Translations under genes and position numbers: made by a program
Notes under the pieces: generated by a model
Databases searched by the model: none
What the model was told of the DNA's origin: nothing
The model's input: only the letters and a program-made list of their open reading frames with translations
NCBI GenBank assembly: GCA_009929695.1
Contig: RZZW01000019.1
Location: forward strand, 1-57,702
Direction of reading: 5' to 3'
Origin: Clostridia bacterium
Lineage (GTDB): Bacteria; Bacillota; Clostridia; Oscillospirales; Ruminococcaceae
DNA length: 57,702 nucleotides
Shown here: positions 17,227 to 25,289 of the stretch, piece after piece
Layout of the letters: each line of letters opens with the position of its first letter
Numbering within the stretch: position 1 is the first letter of the stretch

Positions 17227-17327
17227 CCTCATCCGTCACGCTTCGCGTGCCACCTTCCCCCGAGAGGGGAAGGCTTTAAAGGCTTCTCCTTGAGGAGAAG
17301 CTGTCGCCCGCAGGCGACTGATGAGGT
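17227..17327. repeat. multi-hairpin repeat with CCTCATC/GATGAGG ends
   Basis: Successive small hairpins, CCTTCCCC/GGGGAAGG, GGCTTCTCC/GGAGAAGC and GTCGCC/GGCGAC, are enclosed by CCTCATC...GATGAGG. A longer relative is at 40925-41082. It has no coding potential and resembles a miniature non-autonomous element. Confidence 0.7.
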
Positions 17328-17359
17328 GTAACTTACGGTTAGCTTTTGTTGCAATTTAA

Positions 17360-17782
17360 CTATGCTTTCGTGTTTTTCCTATACGTCATATAGCTTTCAA
17401 GTATGACCGTTGCAGCCACTGCGTCTAGCACTTCTTTGCGCTTTTTGCCGAAGGTGCCGTTTTCGCTCAAGATATTGGCGGCGGTGACGGTGGTTTGGCG
17501 TTCGTCCCACAGCTCTATGGGGATTGGTAAAATTGTTTTGAGCGTGTCGGCTAGCTTGTGGCTCTTTTGGGCGCGTGCGCCCTCTGTGCCGTCCATGTTT
17601 TTCGGCAAGCCTATGACTATCATCTGCACGTCATATTCGCGGCTTGCGTACACTATTTTTTCGGCTACCTTTGCGAAGCTTTTTTCCTCTATAATACCGA
17701 CGGGGCTTGCGAGGAACTCTGTGCGGTCACATACCGCAAGGCCTGTGCGCGAGTCGCCGTAATCTACTGCCATTATTTTCAT
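17360..17782 (-). CDS. ruvX: RuvX/YqgF pre-16S rRNA nuclease family protein
   Basis: A 140-residue RNase H-fold protein. MAVDYGDSRTGLAV has the first catalytic Asp, IGLPKNMDGTEG the second motif, then WDERQTT and a final LDAVAATVILESYM with Asp. The family processes the 16S rRNA 5' end; older annotation as a Holliday junction resolvase is less supported. It is monocistronic between a repeat and the sulfatase operon. Confidence 0.93.
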   Translation of the reverse strand: MKIMAVDYGDSRTGLAVCDRTEFLASPVGIIEEKSFAKVAEKIVYASREYDVQMIVIGLPKNMDGTEGARAQKSHKLADTLKTILPIPIELWDERQTTVTAANILSENGTFGKKRKEVLDAVAATVILESYMTYRKNTKA

Positions 17783-17839
17783 GTGATGTTCTCCTTGTTG
17801 TAAGCTTTAAGCTATTATATCACATTTCACGCGGCAAGT

Positions 17840-19348
17840 CTATTGAGATGTTTTTTCGTCGTAGTGGCGTTTGCTGCGCACGGCTGTTTCCATTGGCAGA
17901 CCGGTGTCGTAATCAAGCTGACGCGGCTCGTATTCTTCGTTTTCGCGCTGGCGGGTGCAGTCGTCATTTTCCCATGTTGGGGCGGCGGTTTTGCGCCATG
18001 GGCGGCACAGCCACTGGTAGCCGCGGTATAAGTCTCGCGTGTCGTTCATGTGCTGTAAGATTTTATCGTGCAGCGCGTCTCGCTGTTCGGCAAAATTTTC
18101 ATCATTTATTAGATTGTGCACCTCTGCGGGGTCGTTTTGCATGTCGTAAAATTCATCTGTGTCGGTGAGGTGCAGAACGAGCTTGAAGCGCCCGTCTGTT
18201 GCGGTGCGCATTGGCTGTAAGCCTCCGAAGCCGTCGTGGTCGACCTCATAGCGCGTAAACTCTGTGAAAACCACGTCGTTTATTTTTACGTCAGGGTTGC
18301 GGAGCTGCTTCACCATGCTTTTGCCCTCGAGCAGCTTTGGCACGGGCACGCCCATGTAGTCAAGCACCGTCGGCGCTATGTCGATGTGGCTTGCTGGCGC
18401 GTTTATCACGCCTTTTGCGCCGCATTTTATGAGCAGCGGGATATTTGCCACCTCTTTATACGCCACCGCGTTTTTCATTTGCAGGCGGTGGTTGCCGAGC
18501 ATATCGCCGTGGTCAGAGGTGTAAATTACAAGTGCGTCGGGGCATTTTTCGCGAATTTTATCGAGCACGCGCCCGATTTCCATGTCTGCAAAGCTGTTGC
18601 AGCCGAGGAATAAGGCGAGCGCGTCCGACGGCGCGTGCAGGCTTTCGGGATCTGCGTTTATTCCTTTGCCTGACCACAACTGCTGCATGAGCGGCTTTTT
18701 TGACAAATCGTCGGCGTAATTTTCGCTTTTTGGCATTGAAACGCCGTCATACATTTTATTAAACGGCGCGGGACAAAGGCATGGGCCGTGCGGCTCGTCG
18801 TAGGAGACGGTGAGGAAAAAATCTTCGCCGCTGTTTTCGTCGAGGAATTTTAACGCGCGGTCAGAGCAGCGGTGGGCGTAGGTAAACTCCGCCGTCATGT
18901 CGTCGCGGTAGGCGGTGCTGCTTTGGCGTGAAAGGCGCCTTTCTTCGTCTGTCAGCTCGTCTAAATAGCACCGCATATCGTACCAATAACGCTCGTCCCA
19001 CCCCTCGGGGCAGCGTCCGTTACCGAAATAATCGCCGCCGTCAAGGTGCCATTTGCCGATGTAGCCGCAGTGCACGCCGTTATCCGAAAGGCGCTGACCT
19101 ATCGTTTTTACGTTGTCGCCCATCGCGATGCTGTTTGTCACCATGCCGTTTGAATGTGGAAACGTGCCTGTGAAAATGGCGCTGCGAGCAGGGCCGCAAA
19201 CAGGCTGACACGTGTAGGCGTTTGTGTAGCGAAGGCCCTCGGCGGCAAGGCGGTCGAGGTTTGGCGTGCGCATATCGGCGTTGCCGTAGCAGCCGAGCAT
19301 GTCACAGCGCGTTGTGTCTGTCATTAAAAGGATAATTTGTCGTTTCAT
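17840..19348 (-). CDS. sulfatase (Cys-type)
   Basis: A 502-residue alkaline-phosphatase-superfamily sulfatase. MTDTTRCDMLGCYG holds a metal-binding Asp, and VCGPARSAIFTG contains CxPxR, the site whose Cys is converted to formylglycine by an anaerobic maturase (not in the window). Further sites are GKWHLDGGD and TSDHGDMLGNH. No signal peptide, so it acts inside the cell on imported sugars. It overlaps the preceding sulfatase by ATGA and is last in a GH88-sulfatase-sulfatase operon, pointing to sulfated glycosaminoglycan fragments. Confidence 0.93.
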   Translation of the reverse strand: MKRQIILLMTDTTRCDMLGCYGNADMRTPNLDRLAAEGLRYTNAYTCQPVCGPARSAIFTGTFPHSNGMVTNSIAMGDNVKTIGQRLSDNGVHCGYIGKWHLDGGDYFGNGRCPEGWDERYWYDMRCYLDELTDEERRLSRQSSTAYRDDMTAEFTYAHRCSDRALKFLDENSGEDFFLTVSYDEPHGPCLCPAPFNKMYDGVSMPKSENYADDLSKKPLMQQLWSGKGINADPESLHAPSDALALFLGCNSFADMEIGRVLDKIREKCPDALVIYTSDHGDMLGNHRLQMKNAVAYKEVANIPLLIKCGAKGVINAPASHIDIAPTVLDYMGVPVPKLLEGKSMVKQLRNPDVKINDVVFTEFTRYEVDHDGFGGLQPMRTATDGRFKLVLHLTDTDEFYDMQNDPAEVHNLINDENFAEQRDALHDKILQHMNDTRDLYRGYQWLCRPWRKTAAPTWENDDCTRQRENEEYEPRQLDYDTGLPMETAVRSKRHYDEKTSQ

Positions 19349-20757
19349 TTTGCCTCCTTTGCCGCGTCATACTGCGGCGCGGCTATGCCCTTGTGGTTGT
19401 GATAGCCCGCTTTGTGGCTGCGCCAGCGAGGGTCTACGCTGACTGTCAGCGCGTCAAAGCCGTCGTTTGTTTTAGCTATATGCTGCTGCAAAAGCGCTTC
19501 CATTTCGCGTTTTACATCGTCATATTTTTCATCGGGGCTTAAATTCACTTTTTCAAGCGGGTCGTTTTTTATGTCGTAAAGCTCGGTGTCGCCGTTTTCG
19601 AGATAGCGCATATATTTGTAATTTTCATTTCGCACCATGCGGGCGGGCGAGGTAGTGTAGCCCCATTCTGTATGCCATTCGCTGATTACGCAGTCTCTTT
19701 TCGGCATTTCTCCGCCTGTGAGCACGGGCGAAATATCCATGCCCTCAACGCCGTTTGGAATTTCTACGCCGCCAAGCTTACATAGCGTCGGGAAAAGATC
19801 TAATAGGCTTGCAAGCCCTTTTATTGTATTTTTTTGAGGTGTTATGCCCGCGCCGCAAAACATCATCGGCACGCGCGAAACCTCCTCGTAAAAATCGACC
19901 TGCTTTGTCACTCTTGCGCGCGCCGCCATGCTGTCGCCGTGGTCGGCAAAAAACACTATCGTCGTGTTTTCTGCCTCGCCTGAGGCTTCAAGCGCGTCGA
20001 GTATTCGCCCAATTTCGGCGTCCGCCATTTCCAAATAGGCGTAATATGCGGCGAGATATTGGCGGAATTTTGTGTCCGTCCACTCGGCTGTCTGCGCTTG
20101 GCGCACGTGCGAGCAGCAGATATACTGCACTGCTTTTGGGCGCGTGTGCATGTCGTCGACGGTGAAATTTTCGGGCAGCGGGGGGAGGTTTGTCAGCCAC
20201 GGATTTTCCTTGTCGCCCACAAACTCCCCTACCCAACCGCAGATGTTGTGCGGGTTGACTAAATCGGCCACCATCATAAACGGCTGCTCACTTTTTCTTT
20301 TTTGCAGATATTCTACCGCTTTTTGCGTCGCGTAGCGGTCGTTATATGTATCAAAATTGAGCGGCAAGCCCTTTGATTTTTGCTCGACGTGGCTCTCTTT
20401 TTCAGGCTCTATATAAAAGCCGCGCAGAGCGCCTGCGTCGTGCGTTTTGCCAAAATGAACCGTCTCATAGCCCGCGTTTGCGAATGCTTCGCCGAGTGTC
20501 GCGACGCTTTGCGGAACTTGGCTCACAGGGCAGTTGCGTCCGTTTGACAGCACGTTTATTTGATGCGGATATTTTGACGACCACGGCGCCGCGCGGGCGG
20601 GCTGGCACAGTGGGCACGGCGTGTAGCACGCGTCGATTTTGGCGCTGTTTTTTGCTATGCGGTCAATATTCGGTGTGTGTGCCCATGTGTTGCCATAAGC
20701 GGGCAGGGCTCGCCACGTGAGCTGGTCTGTGACTATTAGCAGAAAATTTTGCCGCAT
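19345..20757 (-). CDS. sulfatase (Cys-type), second copy
   Basis: 470 residues with LIVTDQLTWRALPAYG, the CxPxR motif in PLCQPARAAPWSS, the HFGKTHD histidine and FADHGDSMAARARV. It differs strongly from the sulfatase downstream, so the two probably hydrolyse different sulfate positions. Cytoplasmic, with a start overlapping the stop of the GH88 gene by one base and ATGA overlap with the next gene. Confidence 0.93.
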   Translation of the reverse strand: MRQNFLLIVTDQLTWRALPAYGNTWAHTPNIDRIAKNSAKIDACYTPCPLCQPARAAPWSSKYPHQINVLSNGRNCPVSQVPQSVATLGEAFANAGYETVHFGKTHDAGALRGFYIEPEKESHVEQKSKGLPLNFDTYNDRYATQKAVEYLQKRKSEQPFMMVADLVNPHNICGWVGEFVGDKENPWLTNLPPLPENFTVDDMHTRPKAVQYICCSHVRQAQTAEWTDTKFRQYLAAYYAYLEMADAEIGRILDALEASGEAENTTIVFFADHGDSMAARARVTKQVDFYEEVSRVPMMFCGAGITPQKNTIKGLASLLDLFPTLCKLGGVEIPNGVEGMDISPVLTGGEMPKRDCVISEWHTEWGYTTSPARMVRNENYKYMRYLENGDTELYDIKNDPLEKVNLSPDEKYDDVKREMEALLQQHIAKTNDGFDALTVSVDPRWRSHKAGYHNHKGIAAPQYDAAKEAK

Positions 20758-22733
20758 TACCAGTACACCTTCCAGTCGGTGACAAGGCGTGTTAGGGCTT
20801 CAAAATAGTAGTAATCGCCCCATGTGTTGCACTCGTCTACGCCGCGATTTCGCACTGTGTTGAAGTCGGATTTGCGCGCGTAGGTGCCGTGCAAAAGCTG
20901 TCCGTTTGAGATTTTTGGGTCGCTGACAGCGCAATGTGTGACGAGCGCGGCGACAAGCTGCTTGGCGATTTTTGTGTAATATTCCGCTTTTTCGGCGGGG
21001 AGATATTTTGCCATTTCGAGCATACCGCACGCGGCGATTGCGCTTGAGGAAGAGTCGCGCGGCTCGTCGCTGCCGTCGGTGAAATCAAAATCCCAGTACG
21101 GTACAAGGTTTTCGGGCAAATGCTCGATAAAAAAGTCTGTCACCTTTTCAAAAATTTCGACGTATTCGGGGTCGCGAACGTATTTATAGCCAAGCGCAAC
21201 GCCGTAGATGCCCCATGCCTGACCGCGCGCCCACGCCGAGCCGTCGCGGTAGCCCTGCGCTGTGACGCCGCGCGTGGGCTCGCCTGTCGCTTTGTCGAAG
21301 AAATACGTATGGAACGTTGAGCTGTCGCGACGCATGACGAGCTTTAGCGCCGTTGTGATGTGGCGCTGTGCGATGTCGGCGTATTTTGCGTCGCCTGTGA
21401 CGTCCGTTGCCCAGTAGAGAAGCGGCAGGTTTAAAAGGCAGTCGATGATGAGGCGGTAGTTGTCCTCTGCGCCAAGCTCACCCCACGCCTGAATGAACTG
21501 GCCTTTTTCCTGAAAGCGGCTGATGAGATTATCGGCGGCTAAAAGCGCGGCTTTTTTGGCTGTTTCGCTGCCTGTGAGCTTGTATGCCGCGACGCACGAC
21601 GGCGAGTAGAGAAAGCCCATGTCGTGGTGATTTGTGTCGATGTGGTTTTCGATGCGATTGAGAAAGCTGTCGACCTGCTTTAGCGCAGTCTCTTTAAAAA
21701 GCTCGTCGCCGCTGTTTTCATAGGCAAGCCACACCTCGCCCGTCCAAAAGCCCGTCGTCCACTCGACGATTTCGCTCGCTTCGTAAAAATTGTTTTCGCT
21801 GTTTGAATACTTATACTTTTCGCTGAATTTCAGCAGGTTTGTGCGCACCTGCTGCACGGCATTTGCGATAGCTGTGTTTAGCTGCTCGGTGGTTATTTCG
21901 GGTTTGTTTGTGAGATTATTGTTTAAGTATTCAGAGAACGAATTCAATTCCTTCTTTTTCAGATCGTTAGTAACGTCAACATATATATTCATTGTGGTTG
22001 ATACATCCGCATGACCTAAAACATCTTGAATTACTTTCAGGTTGATTCCCCACTCACATAGCCGTGTAGCAAATGTATGTCGGAGATGATGGCAACTGAA
22101 ATTGGGTAACAATACGGGATTGGAATCCACGCCATCTCGTTCAAGCACCTCACAGTTGCAATCGCGTATAATGCGTTTAAGAGCTTTATTCAAAGCACCT
22201 TGATTCTGAACATTTCCATCTTTATTTACAAAGATGAAATCATCATATCCATCCACTCTGCCAACGCTTTGTATCTGTGCTTCGTATTGATACTCCCGTT
22301 CCATAATAAAGGCTGCTTTGACCTCATCAGTCATTGGTATAGTTCTCTCACCGGCTTTTGTTTTCGGGGTATTGATACTGAAATAACAGCCTTTTTCATC
22401 ACGATGGTTGTAATACACCAGCGTATGATTGACGCTTATCAGCTTCTCATCCAAATCAACATCGCGCCAGCGCAATCCGGTTATTTCACCGACACGCATT
22501 CCGGTGTTACACATGATATAAAATACAGGATACCAGTGATGATACTGTTCATGCTCGGAAAGGAAAGCAAATAATAAATTTTGCTGTTCCACCGTTAAGG
22601 CTTTTCGTTTTTCTCCATCCGCATCGTGCGATAGCTTTAGTTCTTTCAGCATGTTATCTGCCGGGTTATAGTTCCTGAGCGATTTTGAGTGAAGCGGTTG
22701 TTTTACCGCTTCCGGGAGAACCGCAAACGGCAA
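20757..22733 (-). CDS. GH88 unsaturated glucuronyl hydrolase with integrase C-terminal half fused at its N terminus
   Basis: One open frame of 658 codons. Residues about 20-274 are the catalytic half of a tyrosine integrase; 278-658 are a GH88 hydrolase, which cleaves the unsaturated uronic acid left on glycosaminoglycan disaccharides by lyases. GH88 Asp residues are visible at 371 (NHHDMGF) and 431 (LIIDCLL), and WARGQAWGIYG follows. The GH88 part is almost full length; only its original start was replaced at about 21914. The frame has no good start: TTG at 22733 lies inside a TadZ-like stub, and an ATG at 22652 lies 14 bases past the stub's stop. It feeds into two sulfatases. The hydrolase half may still be made as a chimera or may be dead. 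Confidence 0.85.
   Translation of the reverse strand: MPFAVLPEAVKQPLHSKSLRNYNPADNMLKELKLSHDADGEKRKALTVEQQNLLFAFLSEHEQYHHWYPVFYIMCNTGMRVGEITGLRWRDVDLDEKLISVNHTLVYYNHRDEKGCYFSINTPKTKAGERTIPMTDEVKAAFIMEREYQYEAQIQSVGRVDGYDDFIFVNKDGNVQNQGALNKALKRIIRDCNCEVLERDGVDSNPVLLPNFSCHHLRHTFATRLCEWGINLKVIQDVLGHADVSTTMNIYVDVTNDLKKKELNSFSEYLNNNLTNKPEITTEQLNTAIANAVQQVRTNLLKFSEKYKYSNSENNFYEASEIVEWTTGFWTGEVWLAYENSGDELFKETALKQVDSFLNRIENHIDTNHHDMGFLYSPSCVAAYKLTGSETAKKAALLAADNLISRFQEKGQFIQAWGELGAEDNYRLIIDCLLNLPLLYWATDVTGDAKYADIAQRHITTALKLVMRRDSSTFHTYFFDKATGEPTRGVTAQGYRDGSAWARGQAWGIYGVALGYKYVRDPEYVEIFEKVTDFFIEHLPENLVPYWDFDFTDGSDEPRDSSSSAIAACGMLEMAKYLPAEKAEYYTKIAKQLVAALVTHCAVSDPKISNGQLLHGTYARKSDFNTVRNRGVDECNTWGDYYYFEALTRLVTDWKVYW
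21915..22676 (-). pseudogene. C-terminal half of a tyrosine site-specific integrase
   Basis: From RNYNPADNM onward, the region matches the end of the core-binding domain and the whole catalytic domain of Tn916/ICE-type integrases. Catalytic residues are Arg80 in NTGMRVGE, His215 and Arg218 in HHLRHT, His241 in LGHAD and Tyr251 in MNIYVDV, numbered in the fused frame. The N-terminal arm-binding domain and most of the core-binding domain are gone, so site-specific recombination is unlikely. Confidence 0.85.
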
Positions 22734-22746
22734 TCATCTTATTCAT
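22666..22746 (-). pseudogene. 5' stub of a TadZ/CpaE-like P-loop ATPase
   Basis: A GGAGG site precedes an ATG at 22746, overlapping the cpaB stop, and 26 codons follow with a Walker A motif (CGSPGSGKTTASL) before a TAA. The position after cpaB is where tadZ/cpaE sits in Tad loci. The reading frame stops where integrase sequence begins in another frame, so this marks the left side of an internal deletion. Confidence 0.7.
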
Positions 22747-23464
22747 TTGCAGTTCCTCCATTCTTCAGATATTCATCTTGCTTTTCAATAAATTTGTTTG
22801 CCGTATCCTTATCTCCGCGATAAACGAGAGCCGTTTGCATGGTACAGTTATCTTCATACTTTGCAAGCAGCTTTGCCTGTTCTGTGTTTACAAGAACGGT
22901 TACAGTAGACGGCAATTCATAGGTGCCGTCATCATTTTTCACGACCGAGTCCTTATCAACTCCGCCAGCGGTAGTTGTGGTGATAACCTTCAAGTACTTG
23001 AGACTTCCGGGGATAGAAGTAGTTCCGGTTTCCTTATCAGTTACAATGACGCTGATAATATCACCGTTCTGGAGCTTACCGGAAAGTCCTGCCGCGAATG
23101 TATCAATGGTGATGCTTACCGCCACCTTACTCCCGTCGAGCGATGCAAAAACATCATCTGCGGTATTTGCTTCGCTTGTAATCTTTCCGGCGGTGAAATA
23201 ATCTCCGGCATAAAGGTTGGATGAAGCGTATTTGCCGACTACGGCTGACTTCTGCGTAATAATTCCTGCCGGGATGGAATCTGTCTTAACTTCGGCTGTC
23301 TCGATTTTATCCTCGGTAATCTGCGCACCCTGTTTTACTTCACCTGCAAGACGGATAACCGTTGTGGTATCGCTCGTCAGCCGGTTGACCATAGGTGCAA
23401 TCGCAAAGGTAGTAATAACAGCAAGCACCATACAGATGATACCGATGACTGTTCTGTTTTTCAT
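22739..23464 (-). CDS. cpaB: Flp pilus assembly protein CpaB (SAF domain)
   Basis: A 241-residue protein with an N-terminal membrane anchor (residues 7-24), a SAF-like segment (AGEVKQGAQITEDKIETAEV) and an RcpC/CpaB-type C-terminal half. CpaB/RcpC lies in the periplasm or on the outer face of the membrane and helps assemble the Flp/Tad pilus. It follows the prepilin peptidase and precedes the TadZ stub, as in Tad loci; no pilus motor genes remain. Confidence 0.83.
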   Translation of the reverse strand: MKNRTVIGIICMVLAVITTFAIAPMVNRLTSDTTTVIRLAGEVKQGAQITEDKIETAEVKTDSIPAGIITQKSAVVGKYASSNLYAGDYFTAGKITSEANTADDVFASLDGSKVAVSITIDTFAAGLSGKLQNGDIISVIVTDKETGTTSIPGSLKYLKVITTTTAGGVDKDSVVKNDDGTYELPSTVTVLVNTEQAKLLAKYEDNCTMQTALVYRGDKDTANKFIEKQDEYLKNGGTANE

Positions 23465-23482
23465 GTGAGATTTCCTCCTTCA

Positions 23483-24142
23483 TCATAGAAAATATGCTGC
23501 CATAAACCCGACAGCAAGGTATGGAATAAGCGGGAAGCCTTCCTGCTTTTCCTTTTTGGTTTGAATTATGAGATTAGCGATTACGCCAATCAAAAGCCCT
23601 GCCATAAGACCGACGGTACCTCTACTGATGCCCAAAAGGAAACCGCAAGCAGCGGTCAACTTCACATCAGCTCCGCCAACCGTTTTTCCCTTACAGATAA
23701 TGAGTACAAGAAACATCGGAATTGTAATCAGGACAGCCGACAGAAGCATCATAGGAATTTCTGTTACCTCTCTACCGATAAAAGCTGTGAGCGCGATCAT
23801 TACCGCAAGGCAGTCGTCGGATTCCCTTGTCTTAATGTCGCTATAAGATGAGTAAACGAGGAGCAGGCAGAATAAAATGCCCTGAACCGCACTCACAGCA
23901 CATCCAAAAAAACAGAGAAGCACGGCGACAGCACATACGCTGATACCGATGAAAGTAAACGCCGTTTTCTTCTTGTTTCCTTTGAAATGACCGGCAGCAT
24001 ACTGACTGACAAGAAAAGCGATCATTGCGGTAAGCGCAAGAAACACCGTATACATTAGGATTATCAGAACAGTTTCTGTATCGGGTATTTGCACTGGCTG
24101 CGGTAGCGTAGGGAAAATTGGATTTATCATGATGGATTTCAT
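23483..24142 (-). CDS. A24 prepilin peptidase, TadV/CpaA type
   Basis: 219 residues with about six membrane helices. Two catalytic aspartates are visible: one in SYSDIKTRESDD after the third helix and one in GGADVKL, the family's GxGD-like site. It lacks the N-methylation domain of PilD, which fits the TadV/CpaA subgroup. It would process the Flp-like pilins encoded just upstream. An ATG at 24142 is used, with an earlier ATG four codons in as an alternative. Confidence 0.85.
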   Translation of the reverse strand: MKSIMINPIFPTLPQPVQIPDTETVLIILMYTVFLALTAMIAFLVSQYAAGHFKGNKKKTAFTFIGISVCAVAVLLCFFGCAVSAVQGILFCLLLVYSSYSDIKTRESDDCLAVMIALTAFIGREVTEIPMMLLSAVLITIPMFLVLIICKGKTVGGADVKLTAACGFLLGISRGTVGLMAGLLIGVIANLIIQTKKEKQEGFPLIPYLAVGFMAAYFL

Positions 24143-24208
24143 TGTTACCTCCCGAAAAGAAATGCGGCGGGATGACCTTATAAATCACCCCGCCGCGCTA
24201 TTCATATC

Positions 24209-24433
24209 TTATTTCCCGGTGTAGTTGAACAGTCCGGTAATCTTGGTGCCGAGGGTCGGGATGATGTTGGTGTTGAACAGAGTGTAGAGACCGGCGAGCA
24301 AGAGCGCCCCGATCACGACGGCGATCAAAATCTTGACGCCGCTGTCAACATAGCCTTCAGCCTTTTTGCTGGCGATGGTTGCGCGGACGGTGGAAACTGC
24401 GGAATGAACTTTATTCTGAATCTTCTTAAACAT
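24209..24433 (-). CDS. Flp/DUF6133-like small pilin, copy 2
   Basis: A 74-residue protein with a basic N terminus (MFKKIQNKVHSAVSTVRATI), a KKAEGYVDSG segment around the expected processing site, a 20-residue hydrophobic helix (ILIAVVIGALLLAGLY) and a short tail. It resembles DUF6133/Flp-type pilins of Firmicute elements. The canonical GxxxxEY processing motif is not exact. It differs from the copy upstream at about six of 73 aligned positions, so the pair is a recent duplication. Confidence 0.75.
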   Translation of the reverse strand: MFKKIQNKVHSAVSTVRATIASKKAEGYVDSGVKILIAVVIGALLLAGLYTLFNTNIIPTLGTKITGLFNYTGK

Positions 24434-24482
24434 ACTTAATTACCTCAATCTTTCTTATTTTTGTTGGTTGTGGATGGACGGA

Positions 24483-24704
24483 TTAACCTGCGTAGTTGAA
24501 CAGACCGTTGATTTTGGTGGTCAGGGTGGGCAGAATATTGGTATTAAACAGCGCATAGAGACCGGCGAGCAGGAGCGCGCCGATCACTACGGCAATCAAA
24601 ATCTTGACGCCGCTGTCAACGTAGCCTTCAGCCTTCTTGCTCACGATGGTTGCACGGACGGTGGAAACTGCGGAATGAACCTTATTCTGGATTTTTTTAA
24701 ACAT
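24483..24704 (-). CDS. Flp/DUF6133-like small pilin, copy 1
   Basis: A 73-residue near-duplicate of the next gene; changes are mostly conservative (for example A21V, T51A and I57L). Intergenic sequences before both copies also share the ACCTCAATCTTTCTTATTTTT stretch in part, so the duplicated unit includes the ribosome-binding region. Likely the major pilin subunit of the remnant Tad system, processed by the A24 peptidase downstream. Confidence 0.75.
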   Translation of the reverse strand: MFKKIQNKVHSAVSTVRATIVSKKAEGYVDSGVKILIAVVIGALLLAGLYALFNTNILPTLTTKINGLFNYAG

Positions 24705-24754
24705 AGATAATTACCTCAATCTTTCTTATTTTTTTGATATGGATTTGTTTTGGC

Positions 24755-25036
24755 TTATTCAGCCTTGGATGCTACCGCTTCGTCATAAGCGGCAAACAGT
24801 GCGTCTTCTACGTACTTACGAGCCGAAGAAGAAATGGGATGGAAAACATCGCGGTGAACATCATTGCCGTCCTTATCCTTGCGGATTTCACTCGGCATGG
24901 CAGCAAAGCGACTGTTCTCGGTTTCAATAAGCTTTACGCCGTGGACAGCGAACTCCTCACCGATGGTCACAGTTGCAAGTGCTTTCATGGCACCTCTGTT
25001 TTCAAACACCTTGTGGATTTTTACACGAATCTGCAT
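24755..25036 (-). CDS. spoVG: SpoVG-family RNA/DNA-binding regulator
   Basis: A 93-residue SpoVG protein: VKIHKVFENRGAMKALATVTIGEEFAVHGVKLIE-type strand pattern, then FAAMPSEIRKDKDGNDVHRDVFHP, the family signature, and a C-terminal helix. SpoVG binds nucleic acid and regulates division and surface genes in Firmicutes. Versions like this one are common on ICEs beside parAB, so it probably belongs to the element rather than to sporulation. Confidence 0.88.
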   Translation of the reverse strand: MQIRVKIHKVFENRGAMKALATVTIGEEFAVHGVKLIETENSRFAAMPSEIRKDKDGNDVHRDVFHPISSSARKYVEDALFAAYDEAVASKAE

Positions 25037-25158
25037 TTTGACTTTCCTCCTGTTTTTCGTTTTTGATTTTGGGTTTACGGTTTATGACTTGCGGGGTTTT
25101 GCTTAAAGTCTTGTTTTGCTACAACGCAATCGCCTCCTTTGCAGCATATTCAGACAAT

Positions 25159-25190
25159 AAAAAAACCGAGTAAAGATTTCTCTTTCTCGG
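25159..25190 (-). terminator. terminator after parB
   Basis: On the minus strand CCGAG and CTCGG arms (25166-25170 and 25186-25190) are followed by a T run. It separates parAB from spoVG; 25037-25289 holds no gene. Confidence 0.65.
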
Positions 25191-25289
25191 CAGGTCTGCT
25201 GGTATATACGGGGAGAGGTGTGGAGAGGGGGAAGAACCGCAAATGCCCTGACAGACATTTTTGGGCGCAGTTATCCCTTGGTGTAGACC

